Counted from the stretch's first letter, positions 10,813 through 19,404 are shown. The stretch is 64,000 nt of DNA from Virgibacillus sp. AGTR (GCF_016919725.2 NZ_JAJERH010000012.1:1-64000), one strand, 5' to 3'. Notes: a model not told the origin generated them from the letters alone. Made by a program: numbers and translations.

Positions 10813-11048
10813 GAACGATGACAAGGAAAAGTAGGAAACGTGAGGCTTATTCAGAGAGATCCACCTTGGCTGTGAGTGGTTCTAAGATCCGTTTTTGAAG
10901 TGCCCCTTTGAGTCCGTTATGGAAATGAGTACATAACGGCGGAACTCTACCGTTATAAGGGTGAAGTTGGAAGGATAATTTTAGCCTTCAAACAGAGTGG
11001 AACCGCGCAAAAGCGTCTCTGAGTAATCATACACAGAGGCGTTTTTTT
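10813..11048 (+). promoter_or_regulatory. T-box leader, cysteine-specific, controlling cysE-cysS
   Basis: The T-box sequence AGAGTGGAACCGCG lies at 10994-11007. Upstream, stem I shows an AGAGAG box and a GAAG-TGC specifier context, with TGC (Cys) at 10901-10903. A terminator follows: CGTCTCTG (11014-11021) pairs with CAGAGGCG (11034-11041), then seven T. Uncharged tRNA-Cys should stabilise the antiterminator and switch on cysteine synthesis and cysteinyl-tRNA synthetase. The amino acid fits the downstream genes. Confidence 0.93.
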
Positions 11049-11050
11049 AT

Positions 11051-11256
11051 AGTCTAAGGAAATGATAAAATTTGCCCATGTAGATAAATATGGGCGTGTT
11101 TGAGCCACGTCCAGTTCCAGCGCCCAGAAGCTAGGCGACTACAAGAATCACCCTAATCTAAGTCAACATCGGCTCGCAAGCTTACCGTGATTCCTTTATC
11201 TCTGTTGACTCGCTGTAGTCGCTACGTTTCTAATTGAGCGTTTGCGCTTTTGTTCT
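11051..11256. repeat. Dispersed structured repeat, copy 3
   Basis: 206 bp, full length, starting three bases after the T-box terminator and ending 66 bases before the cysE start. A 9-bp inverted pair GCGACTACA (11135-11143) / TGTAGTCGC (11214-11222) replaces the shorter pair found in copy 2, so pairing is kept while sequence changes. Any read-through transcript of cysE-cysS must carry this structure. Confidence 0.82.
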
Positions 11257-11322
11257 ATTATAAAAGCGGTGGATTTGAATATAATCATGGCATATTTTTC
11301 TTGGGGTGAGGAGGTTAATGAA

Positions 11323-11970
11323 GTGGGGATATGGAGACGATTGAAGGAAGATATGGATGTTGTGTTTGAACAAGATCCAGCAGCTCGAACATATATTGAG
11401 GTATTTTTAACGTATTCAGGGCTGCATGCTGTTTGGTCTCACCGCATTGCACATGCATTTTATAAGCGAAGAATGTTTTTCATTGCACGTTGCATATCAC
11501 AAGTGAGCCGATTCTTTACAGGGATTGAAATTCATCCAGGTGCTCGAATTGGCCGTCGTTTATTCATTGATCACGGTATGGGAGTCGTTATTGGGGAAAC
11601 TTGTGAAATAGGTGATAATGTAACCATTTTTCAAGGTGTAACATTAGGGGGGACTGGTAAAGAAAAAGGAAAACGTCACCCGACTGTAAAAAATAATGCA
11701 TTAATTGCGACAGGAGCCAAGGTACTTGGCTCAATTACAATAGGAGAGAATGCAAAAGTTGGTGGTGGATCTGTCGTACTTCGTGATGTACCCGATCATT
11801 CCACGGTCGTTGGAGTTCCTGGGAAAGTAGTAAAGCAAAATGGTGAAAAAATGAGAAGGGATCTCGATCATCACAAGATGCCTGATCCAGTTGCTAGTCG
11901 TTGTGAGCATTTACAAAATGAAATAGATGCATTAAAGGACGAAATTGCTAAATTGAAGGAAGGGAAGTAG
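11323..11970 (+). CDS. cysE: Serine O-acetyltransferase
   Basis: About 215 aa. It makes O-acetylserine from serine and acetyl-CoA, the first committed step of cysteine synthesis. After an N-terminal helical domain, a left-handed parallel beta helix of hexapeptide repeats runs from about residue 65 ([47 protein letters not shown]). GTG at 11323 is chosen: GAGGAGG lies 8 bases upstream and the protein then begins [10 protein letters not shown] as expected. One base separates its stop from cysS, so the two are cotranscribed under the T-box. Confidence 0.95.
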   Translation: MGIWRRLKEDMDVVFEQDPAARTYIEVFLTYSGLHAVWSHRIAHAFYKRRMFFIARCISQVSRFFTGIEIHPGARIGRRLFIDHGMGVVIGETCEIGDNVTIFQGVTLGGTGKEKGKRHPTVKNNALIATGAKVLGSITIGENAKVGGGSVVLRDVPDHSTVVGVPGKVVKQNGEKMRRDLDHHKMPDPVASRCEHLQNEIDALKDEIAKLKEGK

Positions 11971-11971
11971 A

Positions 11972-13372
11972 ATGACGATTCAGATTTTTAATACACTTAC
12001 TCGACAGAAAGAAACCTTTATCCCGTTAAAAGAGGGTGCCGTAAGTATCTATGTTTGCGGTCCTACTGTATATAACTACATTCATATCGGAAATGCTAGA
12101 CCAGCGATTGTTTTTGATACGGTTCGTCGATACTTTGAATACAAAGGGTATAAAGTAGATTATGTTTTAAACTTTACAGACGTTGATGACAAGTTAATTA
12201 AGGCTGCGAATGAGTTAGGCCAGGAAGTGCCAGATGTGGCCAGTAAGTTTATTACCGCATATTTAGAAGATGTTGATGCTCTAGGTGTGAAAGAAGCAAC
12301 CCATAATCCGCGTGTAACAGAAACAATGGATGATATTATCGCGTTTATACAAGTGCTTATAGATAAAGGATTCGCTTATGAGGCGGCGGGAGACGTCTAT
12401 TTTAAACCGCGTACGTTTGATGGATACGGCAAACTATCTCATCAATCCATTGATGAGTTACGCTCAGGTGCGCGTATTCAAGTGGGAGAGAAGAAACAGG
12501 ATCCTTTAGATTTTGCGCTATGGAAACATGTGAAGGATGGGGAAATATCTTGGGATTCACCATGGGGTAGAGGTCGTCCGGGGTGGCATATAGAATGCTC
12601 TGCAATGGTCAAAAAATATTTAGGTGATACCATTGATATTCATGCTGGCGGGCAGGATCTAGCTTTCCCTCACCATGAGAACGAAATCGCTCAATCAGAG
12701 GCTAGGAATGGAAAAACCTTTGCGAACTATTGGATGCACAATGGGTATATTAATATAGACAATGAGAAGATGTCTAAATCATTAGGGAATTTTGTGTTAA
12801 CAAGAGATTTAATTAATAAGCATGATCCGCAGGTACTTCGTTTCTTTATGTTAAGTGTACATTATCGTCATCCGATTAATTTCACTGAGGAGTTATTGGA
12901 AAGTGCCAAGAATAGCCTAGACCGAATTAAAACGGCTTATTTTAATCTGGAACACCGGAAATCATCGAGTGTGAATTTAGTGGACCACCAGGACGAATGG
13001 ATGCAGAAAATTACGGTGTGGAAACAACAATTTGAGGCTGACATGGATGATGATTTTAATACAGCAAATGCTATTTCTGTATTGTTTGATGTGGCCAAGG
13101 ATGCTAATGTTTACTTGCAAGCTAAACAAACGTCTAGTGATGTTATTGAAGAATTTCAGGAAACAATCCGATCATTCCTTTATGTATTGGGAATAGAGCT
13201 GAAAGTAGAAGAGGATTTACTCGATGAGGACATTGAATCATTGATTGAAGAAAGAAACGAAGCAAGGAAGCATCGTGATTTTGCTCGAGCGGATGAAATT
13301 AGAGATATGCTAAAGGATAAAAATATTATTTTAGAAGATACGCCTCAAGGGGTTCGTTGGAAAAGAGGCTAG
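11972..13372 (+). CDS. cysS: Cysteine--tRNA ligase
   Basis: 466-aa class I synthetase. It carries [15 protein letters not shown] with a zinc-ligand cysteine and the HIGH variant near residues 28-42, further zinc ligands in GWHIECSAM and HHENE, and the KMSKS motif (EKMSKSLGN) near residue 266. Charges tRNA-Cys. It immediately follows cysE, and mrnC starts two bases after its stop. Control by the upstream Cys T-box is inferred from position. Confidence 0.98.
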   Translation: MTIQIFNTLTRQKETFIPLKEGAVSIYVCGPTVYNYIHIGNARPAIVFDTVRRYFEYKGYKVDYVLNFTDVDDKLIKAANELGQEVPDVASKFITAYLEDVDALGVKEATHNPRVTETMDDIIAFIQVLIDKGFAYEAAGDVYFKPRTFDGYGKLSHQSIDELRSGARIQVGEKKQDPLDFALWKHVKDGEISWDSPWGRGRPGWHIECSAMVKKYLGDTIDIHAGGQDLAFPHHENEIAQSEARNGKTFANYWMHNGYINIDNEKMSKSLGNFVLTRDLINKHDPQVLRFFMLSVHYRHPINFTEELLESAKNSLDRIKTAYFNLEHRKSSSVNLVDHQDEWMQKITVWKQQFEADMDDDFNTANAISVLFDVAKDANVYLQAKQTSSDVIEEFQETIRSFLYVLGIELKVEEDLLDEDIESLIEERNEARKHRDFARADEIRDMLKDKNIILEDTPQGVRWKRG

Positions 13373-13374
13373 TT

Positions 13375-13788
13375 ATGAATTTGGATGTTAAACAAATGAA
13401 GAGTCTTGCCCTTGCCTATATGGGGGATGCTGTCTACGAAGTGTATATAAGGGAGCATCTCCTGCAGCTTGGGCAGGTGAAACCACAGCAATTACATCAA
13501 AAAGCAGTTAATTTTGTGTCAGGAAAGGCTCAAGCAAATGTTGTATTATATTGGCTGGAACAAGATTATTTAACGGAAGAGGAAGTAAAAATTGTCTCCA
13601 GAGGTCGTAATGCTAAGTCAGGGTCTATTCCTAAAAATATTAGTGTCCAAACCTATCGATATAGCACAGCTTTTGAGGCATTGATAGGATACCATTATTT
13701 ACAAAAAAACGACGAGCGGTTGAAGCACCTCATGAGGGAAGCGGTTGAATTTACAGAAAGGAGTGAAAAGCCTTGGAACAAGAAATAA
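13375..13788 (+). CDS. mrnC: Mini-ribonuclease 3 (MrnC)
   Basis: About 137 aa. An RNase III catalytic domain without a double-stranded RNA-binding domain; in B. subtilis it matures the ends of 23S rRNA. The catalytic motif is [19 protein letters not shown] near the N terminus, with the acidic pair conserved, and [10 protein letters not shown] near residue 99. ATG at 13375 follows AGAGG in the end of cysS. The gene overlaps the rlmB start by 16 bases. Confidence 0.93.
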   Translation: MNLDVKQMKSLALAYMGDAVYEVYIREHLLQLGQVKPQQLHQKAVNFVSGKAQANVVLYWLEQDYLTEEEVKIVSRGRNAKSGSIPKNISVQTYRYSTAFEALIGYHYLQKNDERLKHLMREAVEFTERSEKPWNKK

Positions 13789-14516
13789 TTATTGGGAAAA
13801 ATCCAGTGATAGAGGCATTGAAGTCCGGACGTTCTGTTAATAAAGTACTTATTTCAGAGCATTTAAACGCTTCTGCACAAGGAAAATTATTTCAACTTGG
13901 CAAGTCCGCTGGGACAATCGTACAAAAGGTCCCAAAGGCTAAACTAGATCAATTATCGAATGGAAATCATCAAGGAATAATAGCTTACGTTGCCTCTTAT
14001 CCTTATGCTACGGTGGACGATTTATTTCTACGTGCAGACCAAAAAGCGGAGGCTGCCTTTTTTATTATCTTAGATGAATTAGAAGATCCGCATAACCTAG
14101 GCTCGATATTACGTACTGCTGATGCGGTGGGAGCTCATGGAGTAATTATACCGAAACGGCGTTCTGTAGGTTTAACTGCTACGGTGGCGAAAACGGCTGC
14201 GGGAGCAATAGAGCATGTGCCAGTAGCTAGAGTTACCAATATCGCCAGTACCATCGATGAACTAAAGGAGCGTAATGTTTGGGTGGTTGGCACAGAAGCG
14301 AATGCTACAGAAGATTATCGTAAGCTTGAGGGTGCATTACCTATCGCCCTTGTAATTGGTAATGAAGGGAAAGGGATGAGCCGTCTTGTGCGAAAAAAAT
14401 GTGATTGGACGGTAGGTCTTCCCATGATAGGGCAGGTTTCTTCGTTGAATGCTTCTGTGGCTTGTAGTTTATTGCTATATGAGGTTTATCGCAAAAGGTA
14501 CCCTGTTGGTGAATAG
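13773..14516 (+). CDS. rlmB: 23S rRNA (guanosine-2'-O-)-methyltransferase RlmB
   Basis: 247-aa SpoU-type methyltransferase. An N-terminal L30e-like RNA-binding domain spans residues about 1-75; the SPOUT knot follows, with [28 protein letters not shown] and the [11 protein letters not shown] motif 3 near residues 218-229. TTG start at 13773 after AAAGGAGTGA. Family members methylate a guanosine in the peptidyl-transferase region. B. subtilis YacO is the nearest known counterpart, so substrate precision is inferred. Confidence 0.9.
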   Translation: MEQEIIIGKNPVIEALKSGRSVNKVLISEHLNASAQGKLFQLGKSAGTIVQKVPKAKLDQLSNGNHQGIIAYVASYPYATVDDLFLRADQKAEAAFFIILDELEDPHNLGSILRTADAVGAHGVIIPKRRSVGLTATVAKTAAGAIEHVPVARVTNIASTIDELKERNVWVVGTEANATEDYRKLEGALPIALVIGNEGKGMSRLVRKKCDWTVGLPMIGQVSSLNASVACSLLLYEVYRKRYPVGE

Positions 14517-14518
14517 CG

Positions 14519-15028
14519 ATGATTGTTGTGGTAGTTGATGGTTATAATATAATTGGCGCTTGGGAAGAATTGCAAAAATTGAAAGAACATGATATTGGAC
14601 AAGCACGTGATCGACTTATTGAATTATTGGCTGAATACCAGGCTTATTCGGGATATAGAGTCATTATTGTGTTTGATGCTTATTATGTTCGAGGTATTGC
14701 TAATAAAACAAATTTATATAATATAGAGATTATATTTACAAAGGAAAAAGAAACGGCCGACGAATGTATTGAAAAGCTAGTTAAAGAATTAATGAATATC
14801 CAGACACAGGTTTATGTTGCAACATCTGATTATGCAGAACAAAGGACGATATTTGGCAGCGGAGCTTTACGTAAATCGGCACGAGAATTATTAATTGAGT
14901 CTCAAAATATAGAAAGAGAAATTGAAGAAACAATAGAAACGCACCATAAAAAACAAGCATCGTCTAAAATAAAACTTAATCGAGATGTTCTGGAAAAATT
15001 TGAAAGATGGCGCAGGGGAGAAATGTAA
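14519..15028 (+). CDS. rae1: Rae1 (YacP), ribosome-associated endoribonuclease
   Basis: 169 aa. A NYN/PIN-like nuclease fold: VVDGYNIIGAW at the N terminus with the catalytic aspartate, FDAYYV near residue 52, and TADECIEKL and VATSDYAEQ carrying acidic residues. In B. subtilis Rae1 enters the ribosomal A site and cleaves mRNA in a translation-dependent way. Start at ATG two bases after the rlmB stop, which indicates coupling. The C-terminal 40 residues are charged and probably helical. Confidence 0.92.
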   Translation: MIVVVVDGYNIIGAWEELQKLKEHDIGQARDRLIELLAEYQAYSGYRVIIVFDAYYVRGIANKTNLYNIEIIFTKEKETADECIEKLVKELMNIQTQVYVATSDYAEQRTIFGSGALRKSARELLIESQNIEREIEETIETHHKKQASSKIKLNRDVLEKFERWRRGEM

Positions 15029-15067
15029 AACTCAGATTAAACCGCGCCTGTCTGGGTCTATGCTCTG

Positions 15068-15097
15068 TTGACTATTGTAAAGCGCTTCCTGTATAAT
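15068..15097 (+). promoter_or_regulatory. SigA promoter of sigH with cre-like spacer
   Basis: TTGACT (15068-15073) and TATAAT (15092-15097) are separated by 18 bp. The spacer contains AAAGCGCTT, the centre of a CcpA cre site, but the outer bases of the consensus do not match. The promoter is well supported; catabolite control is speculative. Confidence 0.78.
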
Positions 15098-15136
15098 AAG
15101 CTTTAAAGTGACTGCGGTGTAGTCAGGGGGTCATAC

Positions 15137-15790
15137 TTGGTGAGTGCCAACCAATTAGATTTTGACAATAAGAGCTTAAGTATGCTGGATGATGAGGGGA
15201 TTGTAGAGCTTATTCATCGAGGAAATAGCCAAGCGCTTGATTACTTAATACATAAGTACAGAAATTTCGTCCGAGCTAAGGCTCGCACGTATTTCTTAAT
15301 TGGTGCGGATAAAGAAGATATTATCCAAGAGGGGATGATTGGCCTTTATAAAGCTGTTCGCGATTATGATGGGGACAAGCTATCATCGTTTAAAGCCTTT
15401 GCAGAATTGTGTGTGACAAGGCAAATTATAACCGCAATCAAAACTGCTACTCGACAAAAGCATATTCCACTCAACTCCTATGTATCTTTGGACAAGCCAA
15501 TTTATGATGAAGAAACTGACCGTACATTATTAGATGTCATTGCAGGTTCAAAAGCCATAGATCCACAAGAACTTTTGGTTAATAGAGAGAAATATGGTGA
15601 TATGGAAATAAAATTATCTGAATTATTGAGCGAATTAGAAAAGAAGGTTCTACATCTGTATTTAGATGGGAGGACATATCAGGAGATATCTGTCGAGCTT
15701 AAGCGGCATGTCAAATCTATTGATAATGCACTCCAACGTGTCAAGCGGAAGTTGGAGCAGCTCATGGAAGGTAGCGAGGTATCACAATAG
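15137..15790 (+). CDS. sigH: RNA polymerase sigma-H factor
   Basis: 217 aa. Sigma-70 family, SigH/Spo0H type, directing early sporulation and competence genes in Bacillus. Region 2 lies around residues 30-95 (DYLIHKYRNFVRAKARTYF, EDIIQEGMIGLYKAVRDYD) and region 4 near residues 165-205 (EKKVLHLYLDGRTYQEISVEL). Start is TTG at 15137 or the adjacent GTG at 15140; both are usable with AGGGGG. It has its own SigA promoter in the 108-bp gap after rae1. Confidence 0.95.
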   Translation: MVSANQLDFDNKSLSMLDDEGIVELIHRGNSQALDYLIHKYRNFVRAKARTYFLIGADKEDIIQEGMIGLYKAVRDYDGDKLSSFKAFAELCVTRQIITAIKTATRQKHIPLNSYVSLDKPIYDEETDRTLLDVIAGSKAIDPQELLVNREKYGDMEIKLSELLSELEKKVLHLYLDGRTYQEISVELKRHVKSIDNALQRVKRKLEQLMEGSEVSQ

Positions 15791-15859
15791 GATGCATTGA
15801 CACATTTTTGTAACCATGCTAGAGTTAATATAGAAAAATCCCTCAATAGAGGTGATATA

Positions 15860-16009
15860 ATGAATAAAAAAATAACTTTGGCATGTGCAGAATGTTCAAG
15901 CAGAAACTATACAACGCATAAAAATGTATCCACTCAGCCTGCGCGGCTAGAAGTGAAAAAATATTGTAAAACTTGTGGCAGACACACGTTGCACCGTGAG
16001 ACGAAATAG
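15860..16009 (+). CDS. rpmGB: 50S ribosomal protein L33 (zinc-type)
   Basis: 49 aa. L33 with two zinc-binding pairs, CAEC near residue 9 and CKTC near residue 36. ATG at 15860 follows AGAGGTG; an upstream in-frame extension has no Shine-Dalgarno. The usual place of rpmGB, between sigH and secE, is conserved. Confidence 0.93.
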   Translation: MNKKITLACAECSSRNYTTHKNVSTQPARLEVKKYCKTCGRHTLHRETK

Positions 16010-16113
16010 ACTCCGATGGAACGATATAGTAAATGGGGTTTTATATAAATTTATGGCTTTACTAATAAATAAACACGAAAAAGCCAAGATTTTCAGGTCT
16101 AGGGGGTACGAAC

Positions 16114-16281
16114 ATGTTTCGTTTTTTTAAAAACGTTTCAAGAGAAATGAAAAAAGTTAGCTGGCCAAAAGGCAAAGAGTTAACTAGTTATACCATTACT
16201 GTAATTACTACAGTAGCGTTTGTAGCGTTGTTTTTCTTTTTAATTGATCTTGGAATCACACAAATTTTGAATTTGCTATAA
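16114..16281 (+). CDS. secE: Preprotein translocase subunit SecE
   Basis: 55 aa, a short single-span SecE of the Gram-positive type. The amphipathic N-terminal segment MFRFFKNVSREMKKVSWPKG ends in the conserved WPK motif, and one hydrophobic helix spans about residues 28-50. ATG follows AGGGGGT. SecE bridges the halves of SecY (present at 42671). A terminator follows, so nusG is likely separable. Confidence 0.95.
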   Translation: MFRFFKNVSREMKKVSWPKGKELTSYTITVITTVAFVALFFFLIDLGITQILNLL

Positions 16282-16339
16282 TATACTTGAATATTTATTT
16301 TACAAATATGCTATAATGATAAATAATATGAGTCATTTG

Positions 16340-16365
16340 AAAACCCGGTCAACGTCGGGTTTTTT
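16340..16365 (+). terminator. Terminator between secE and nusG
   Basis: AAAACCCG (16340-16347) pairs with CGGGTTTT (16356-16363) across an eight-base loop and runs into T. It may be partial, giving lower nusG output, or nusG has its own promoter in the following 140 bp. Confidence 0.82.
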
Positions 16366-16470
16366 AAATTGGAAAAGAATTGGTACCTGTTTGTTAGAAA
16401 AATTCAACTCAGAGTTGTATTAATAGGGGTGCCCATGCTCCTGTGTCCATATATAAACCTAATTACAAAT

Positions 16471-16508
16471 AAAGGGAGGGAAGGACAAATAAAGTTGTCC
16501 TGATAAAC
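16471..16508 (+). promoter_or_regulatory. Remote Shine-Dalgarno plus hairpin before nusG
   Basis: AAAGGGAGGG (16471-16480) is the only strong Shine-Dalgarno but ends 28 bases before the ATG. In between, AGGACAA (16482-16488) pairs perfectly with TTGTCCT (16495-16501) around a six-base loop. Folding out that 20-base hairpin leaves 8 bases between site and start. No closer ribosome binding site and no alternative in-frame start exists. Confidence 0.65.
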
Positions 16509-17045
16509 ATGGAGAAAAATTGGTATGTGGTACATACGTATTCTGGCTATGAGAATAAAGTCAAAATGAACTTAGAGAAGCGAGTTCAATCAATGGGAAT
16601 GGAAGATAAAATTTTCCGCGTAATTGTACCAGAAGATGAAGAGACGGAAATAAAGAATGGGAAGAAAAAAGTATCCAAAAAGAAGTTTTTCCCTGGTTAT
16701 GTATTAACTGAAATGATCATGACGGATGATTCGTGGTACGTTGTTAGAAACACACCGGGTGTTACTGGTTTCATAGGATCTAGTGGTGGGGGGACAAAGC
16801 CTACCCCGCTTTTACCTGAAGAAGTGGAAAGTGTATTAAAGCGTATGGGTGTTACAGAGGCAGTTGTACAGTTTGAATTCGAATTAAAAGAAAATGTTCG
16901 TGTAACGGATGGACCGTTTACAGATTTCACAGGATCTATTGAGCATATCGATATGGATAAGCAGAAGGTGAAGGTTCATGTAAATATGTTTGGTAGGGAG
17001 ACTCCGGTAGAATTAGATTTCTCTCAAATTGAAAAACTATCGTAG
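16509..17045 (+). CDS. nusG: Transcription termination/antitermination protein NusG
   Basis: 178 aa. The NGN domain covers residues 1-115 (WYVVHTYSGYENKVK; FPGYVLTEM; VRNTPGVTGFIG). A C-terminal KOW domain has VRVTDGPFTDFTGSIEHID. It binds RNA polymerase and modulates pausing and, in Bacillus, promotes pausing rather than suppressing it. The start is fixed at 16509 because stops block any upstream extension. Translation initiation appears to rely on a hairpin-bridged Shine-Dalgarno. Confidence 0.97.
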   Translation: MEKNWYVVHTYSGYENKVKMNLEKRVQSMGMEDKIFRVIVPEDEETEIKNGKKKVSKKKFFPGYVLTEMIMTDDSWYVVRNTPGVTGFIGSSGGGTKPTPLLPEEVESVLKRMGVTEAVVQFEFELKENVRVTDGPFTDFTGSIEHIDMDKQKVKVHVNMFGRETPVELDFSQIEKLS

Positions 17046-17148
17046 TTCATAGAGAATATTAGACAATACCTTGCATTTTTTTGTTATTCATGCTAAAATT
17101 CTTTTGTTATTCATGCATCTATCCTACTGATGGATAGAGCAAATTGGA

Positions 17149-17208
17149 GTGGGAGGGGACCGACTGGAACCCTATTACCACATCACGGACTTTAAGGAGG
17201 TGTGTCTC
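17149..17208 (+). promoter_or_regulatory. L1-binding-site-like leader before rplK
   Basis: GTGGGAGG (17149-17156) and ACCACAT (17177-17183) flank a short variable stretch, followed by AAGGAGG and the rplK start. The same two blocks occur in the L1-binding stem of 23S rRNA (GUGGGAGG ... ACCAC), and L1 leaders are known regulators of rplK-rplA. Autoregulation by L1 is inferred. Confidence 0.65.
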
Positions 17209-17634
17209 GTGGCTAAAAAAGTAATTAAGCTTGTAAAATTACAAATCCCAGCTGGTAAAGCAAATCCAGCACCGCCGGTTGGACCAGCATTAGGTCAAGC
17301 AGGTGTTAATATCATGGGGTTCTGTAAAGAATTCAACGCACGTACGCAAGATCAAGCGGGTATGATTATCCCTGTTGAAATTACGGTGTTTGAAGACCGT
17401 TCATTTACATTTATTACAAAAACTCCACCGGCAGCTGTGCTGTTGAAAAAAGCAGCTGGTATTGAAACTGCGTCAGGTGAGCCTAATCGTAATAAAGTCG
17501 CAACATTAAAACGCGACAAAGTAAAAGAAATCGCAGAAACAAAAATGCCTGATTTAAATGCTGCTAATGTAGAAGCAGCGATGCGCATGGTTGAAGGAAC
17601 TGCGCGCAGCATGGGTATCACAATCGAGGACTAG
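17209..17634 (+). CDS. rplK: 50S ribosomal protein L11
   Basis: 141 aa, standard length. N-terminal domain has the [15 protein letters not shown] proline-rich motif; the C-terminal RNA-binding domain contacts the GTPase centre of 23S rRNA. GTG at 17209 is chosen because AAGGAGGTG lies just upstream and the protein starts [12 protein letters not shown]; longer in-frame extensions run through the leader. Confidence 0.96.
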   Translation: MAKKVIKLVKLQIPAGKANPAPPVGPALGQAGVNIMGFCKEFNARTQDQAGMIIPVEITVFEDRSFTFITKTPPAAVLLKKAAGIETASGEPNRNKVATLKRDKVKEIAETKMPDLNAANVEAAMRMVEGTARSMGITIED

Positions 17635-17750
17635 TAATCGATTCCTTAGACATAGCGTTGCTATGTGCGGGGTATATCGTTTGCGGTGAAGTGTCTTTTG
17701 GTTGTGAAGCCAATCGATGCAGATTGGGTTGTTTTACTTGATACGGTATA

Positions 17751-17784
17751 GGTTGCGGTTGGATTACCTCTCGCAACCTTTTTC
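17751..17784 (+). terminator. Terminator or attenuator between rplK and rplA
   Basis: GGTTGCG (17751-17757) pairs with CGCAACC (17772-17778), followed by five T. It lies in a 268-bp gap that also holds two further hairpins (GATAATT...AATTATC near 17790-17820 and CTTTATAAAAGC...GCTTTTATAAG near 17830-17858). Confidence 0.75.
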
Positions 17785-17902
17785 GTGAAGATGATAATTC
17801 GGTATTTCGAACCAAATTATCCTCTTGAGCTTTATAAAAGCCGACCGTGCTTTTATAAGTGGGAGGTATTACCGTTATAACCACATTTGAGGAGGAAATA
17901 AA
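17785..17902 (+). promoter_or_regulatory. Structured leader with second L1-like site before rplA
   Basis: GTGGGAGG (17859-17866) and ACCACAT (17880-17886) repeat the blocks seen before rplK, again 5' of GAGGAGG. An 11-bp hairpin directly precedes them. The resemblance to the L1 site of 23S rRNA suggests that L1 represses its own translation here. Confidence 0.65.
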
Positions 17903-18601
17903 ATGGCTAAAAAAGGAAAAAAACATCAAGAAGCTTTGAAGCTTGTTGATCGTACGAAATCATATGAAGTAGCCGAAGCGATTGCATTAGTTAAAGAAAC
18001 AGCTAAAGCAAACTTCGACGAAACAGTAGAGGCTGCTTTTCGTTTAGGTGTAGATCCTAAAAAAGCAGATCAACAAATTCGTGGAGCGATGGTGCTTCCA
18101 CATGGAACTGGTAAAACACAGCGTGTTTTAGTTTTTGCTAAAGGTGACAAAGCTAAAGAAGCAGAAGCTGCTGGCGCTGATTATGTTGGAGAAAGTGATT
18201 ACATTAACAAAATCAACCAAGGTTGGTTTGAGTTTGATGTCATTGTTGCAACTCCAGATATGATGGCTGAAGTTGGTAAACTTGGACGTGTGTTAGGACC
18301 AAAAGGCTTAATGCCGAATCCTAAAACGGGAACAGTTACGTTTGAAGTTGAGAAAGCAGTTCAAGATATTAAAGCTGGTAAAGTAGAATACCGCGTTGAT
18401 AAATCTGCTAACATTCATGTTCCGATTGGTAAGATTTCTTTCGATAATGAAAAGTTAATTGAAAACTTCAAAGCAATTACAGACACTTTAGTTAAAGCTA
18501 AGCCTCAGGCTTCAAAAGGAACGTATATGAAGAATGCTTCTGTGGCCTCTACAATGGGACCTGGAATCCGCGTTGACGTTTCTGGCTTTGTCCGTCGATA
18601 A
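17903..18601 (+). CDS. rplA: 50S ribosomal protein L1
   Basis: 232 aa. L1 stalk protein. It binds H76-78 of 23S rRNA and helps release deacylated tRNA; in many bacteria it also binds its own mRNA. The signature [16 protein letters not shown] sits near residues 131-146. ATG after GAGGAGG. Sequence length and ends are typical. Confidence 0.97.
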   Translation: MAKKGKKHQEALKLVDRTKSYEVAEAIALVKETAKANFDETVEAAFRLGVDPKKADQQIRGAMVLPHGTGKTQRVLVFAKGDKAKEAEAAGADYVGESDYINKINQGWFEFDVIVATPDMMAEVGKLGRVLGPKGLMPNPKTGTVTFEVEKAVQDIKAGKVEYRVDKSANIHVPIGKISFDNEKLIENFKAITDTLVKAKPQASKGTYMKNASVASTMGPGIRVDVSGFVRR

Positions 18602-18608
18602 TTAATAG

Positions 18609-18637
18609 TTGACGTTTTTGTCGACATTAGTTATAAT
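18609..18637 (+). promoter_or_regulatory. SigA promoter of rplJ-rplL
   Basis: TTGACG (18609-18614), 17-bp spacer, TATAAT (18632-18637). It starts eight bases after the rplA stop and drives the L10 leader. Confidence 0.85.
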
Positions 18638-18659
18638 GATTCACGTTGATAAAAGAATA

Positions 18660-18790
18660 CGTTGTACCGTAGACAGCAGGGGCATGCATTTGCTTAATCA
18701 TCCTGCCGAGGTGTTTATAAAAATTGGTAATTAGCGATTGAATTCCAATGTAATAATAAGCTCCCATGTCTACGTGGGAGCTTTTTTTAA
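18660..18790 (+). promoter_or_regulatory. L10 leader with attenuator
   Basis: The conserved L10-leader core ACCGTAGACAGCAGG and TCCTGCCGAGGTG is present. An attenuator hairpin, AGCTCCCA (18759-18766) with TGGGAGCT (18775-18782), is followed by six T. The terminator loop TGTCTAC is complementary to GTAGACA in the core, giving a ready antiterminator. L10(L12)4 binding should favour termination. Confidence 0.9.
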
Positions 18791-18847
18791 TGGCTCCGAA
18801 CAGAGTGGGGTATACGGTATAATGATCATTTTTTAGGAGGTGGAAGA

Positions 18848-19348
18848 ATGTCTAATATTATCGAGCAAAAGAAACAACTTGTTGAAGAAATTAAAGATAA
18901 ATTTCTAGCGAGCGAAACAGCTGTTGTAGTTGACTATCGTGGGCTTGATGTAGCAGAGGTTACTGAATTACGTAAACAATTACGTGAAGCAGGAATTGAA
19001 TTCAAGGTTTACAAAAACACGATGACTCGTCGTGCGGTAGAAGCTGCTGAGTTGAATGATCTTAGTGAGACGCTTGTTGGTCCGTCTGCGATCGCATTCA
19101 GTAATGATGATGTAGTAGCGCCAGCAAGAATTATCAATGATTTTGCTAAACAACATGAAGCGCTTGAAATCAAAGGTGGAGTAATTCAAGGAAGCGTTGC
19201 TTCTCTTGAGCAAATTAAGGAACTTGCAGATCTTCCAAACTACGAAGGTATGGTTTCTATGCTTCTTAGCGTACTTCAAGCACCAATTCGCAACCTTGCA
19301 TATGCTACAAAAGCAATTGCGGATCAAAAAGAAGAACAAGGCGCATAA
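18848..19348 (+). CDS. rplJ: 50S ribosomal protein L10
   Basis: 166 aa. Forms the base of the ribosomal stalk by binding 23S rRNA through its N-terminal domain ([29 protein letters not shown]) and L7/L12 dimers through its C-terminal helix. TAGGAGGTGG precedes ATG. First gene after the L10 leader, by which it is probably feedback-regulated. Confidence 0.97.
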   Translation: MSNIIEQKKQLVEEIKDKFLASETAVVVDYRGLDVAEVTELRKQLREAGIEFKVYKNTMTRRAVEAAELNDLSETLVGPSAIAFSNDDVVAPARIINDFAKQHEALEIKGGVIQGSVASLEQIKELADLPNYEGMVSMLLSVLQAPIRNLAYATKAIADQKEEQGA

Positions 19349-19404
19349 TCTGTGCTTTAACGGTATAAAAACAAAATTTAATTTTAATTAGGAGGAAATT
19401 AATC

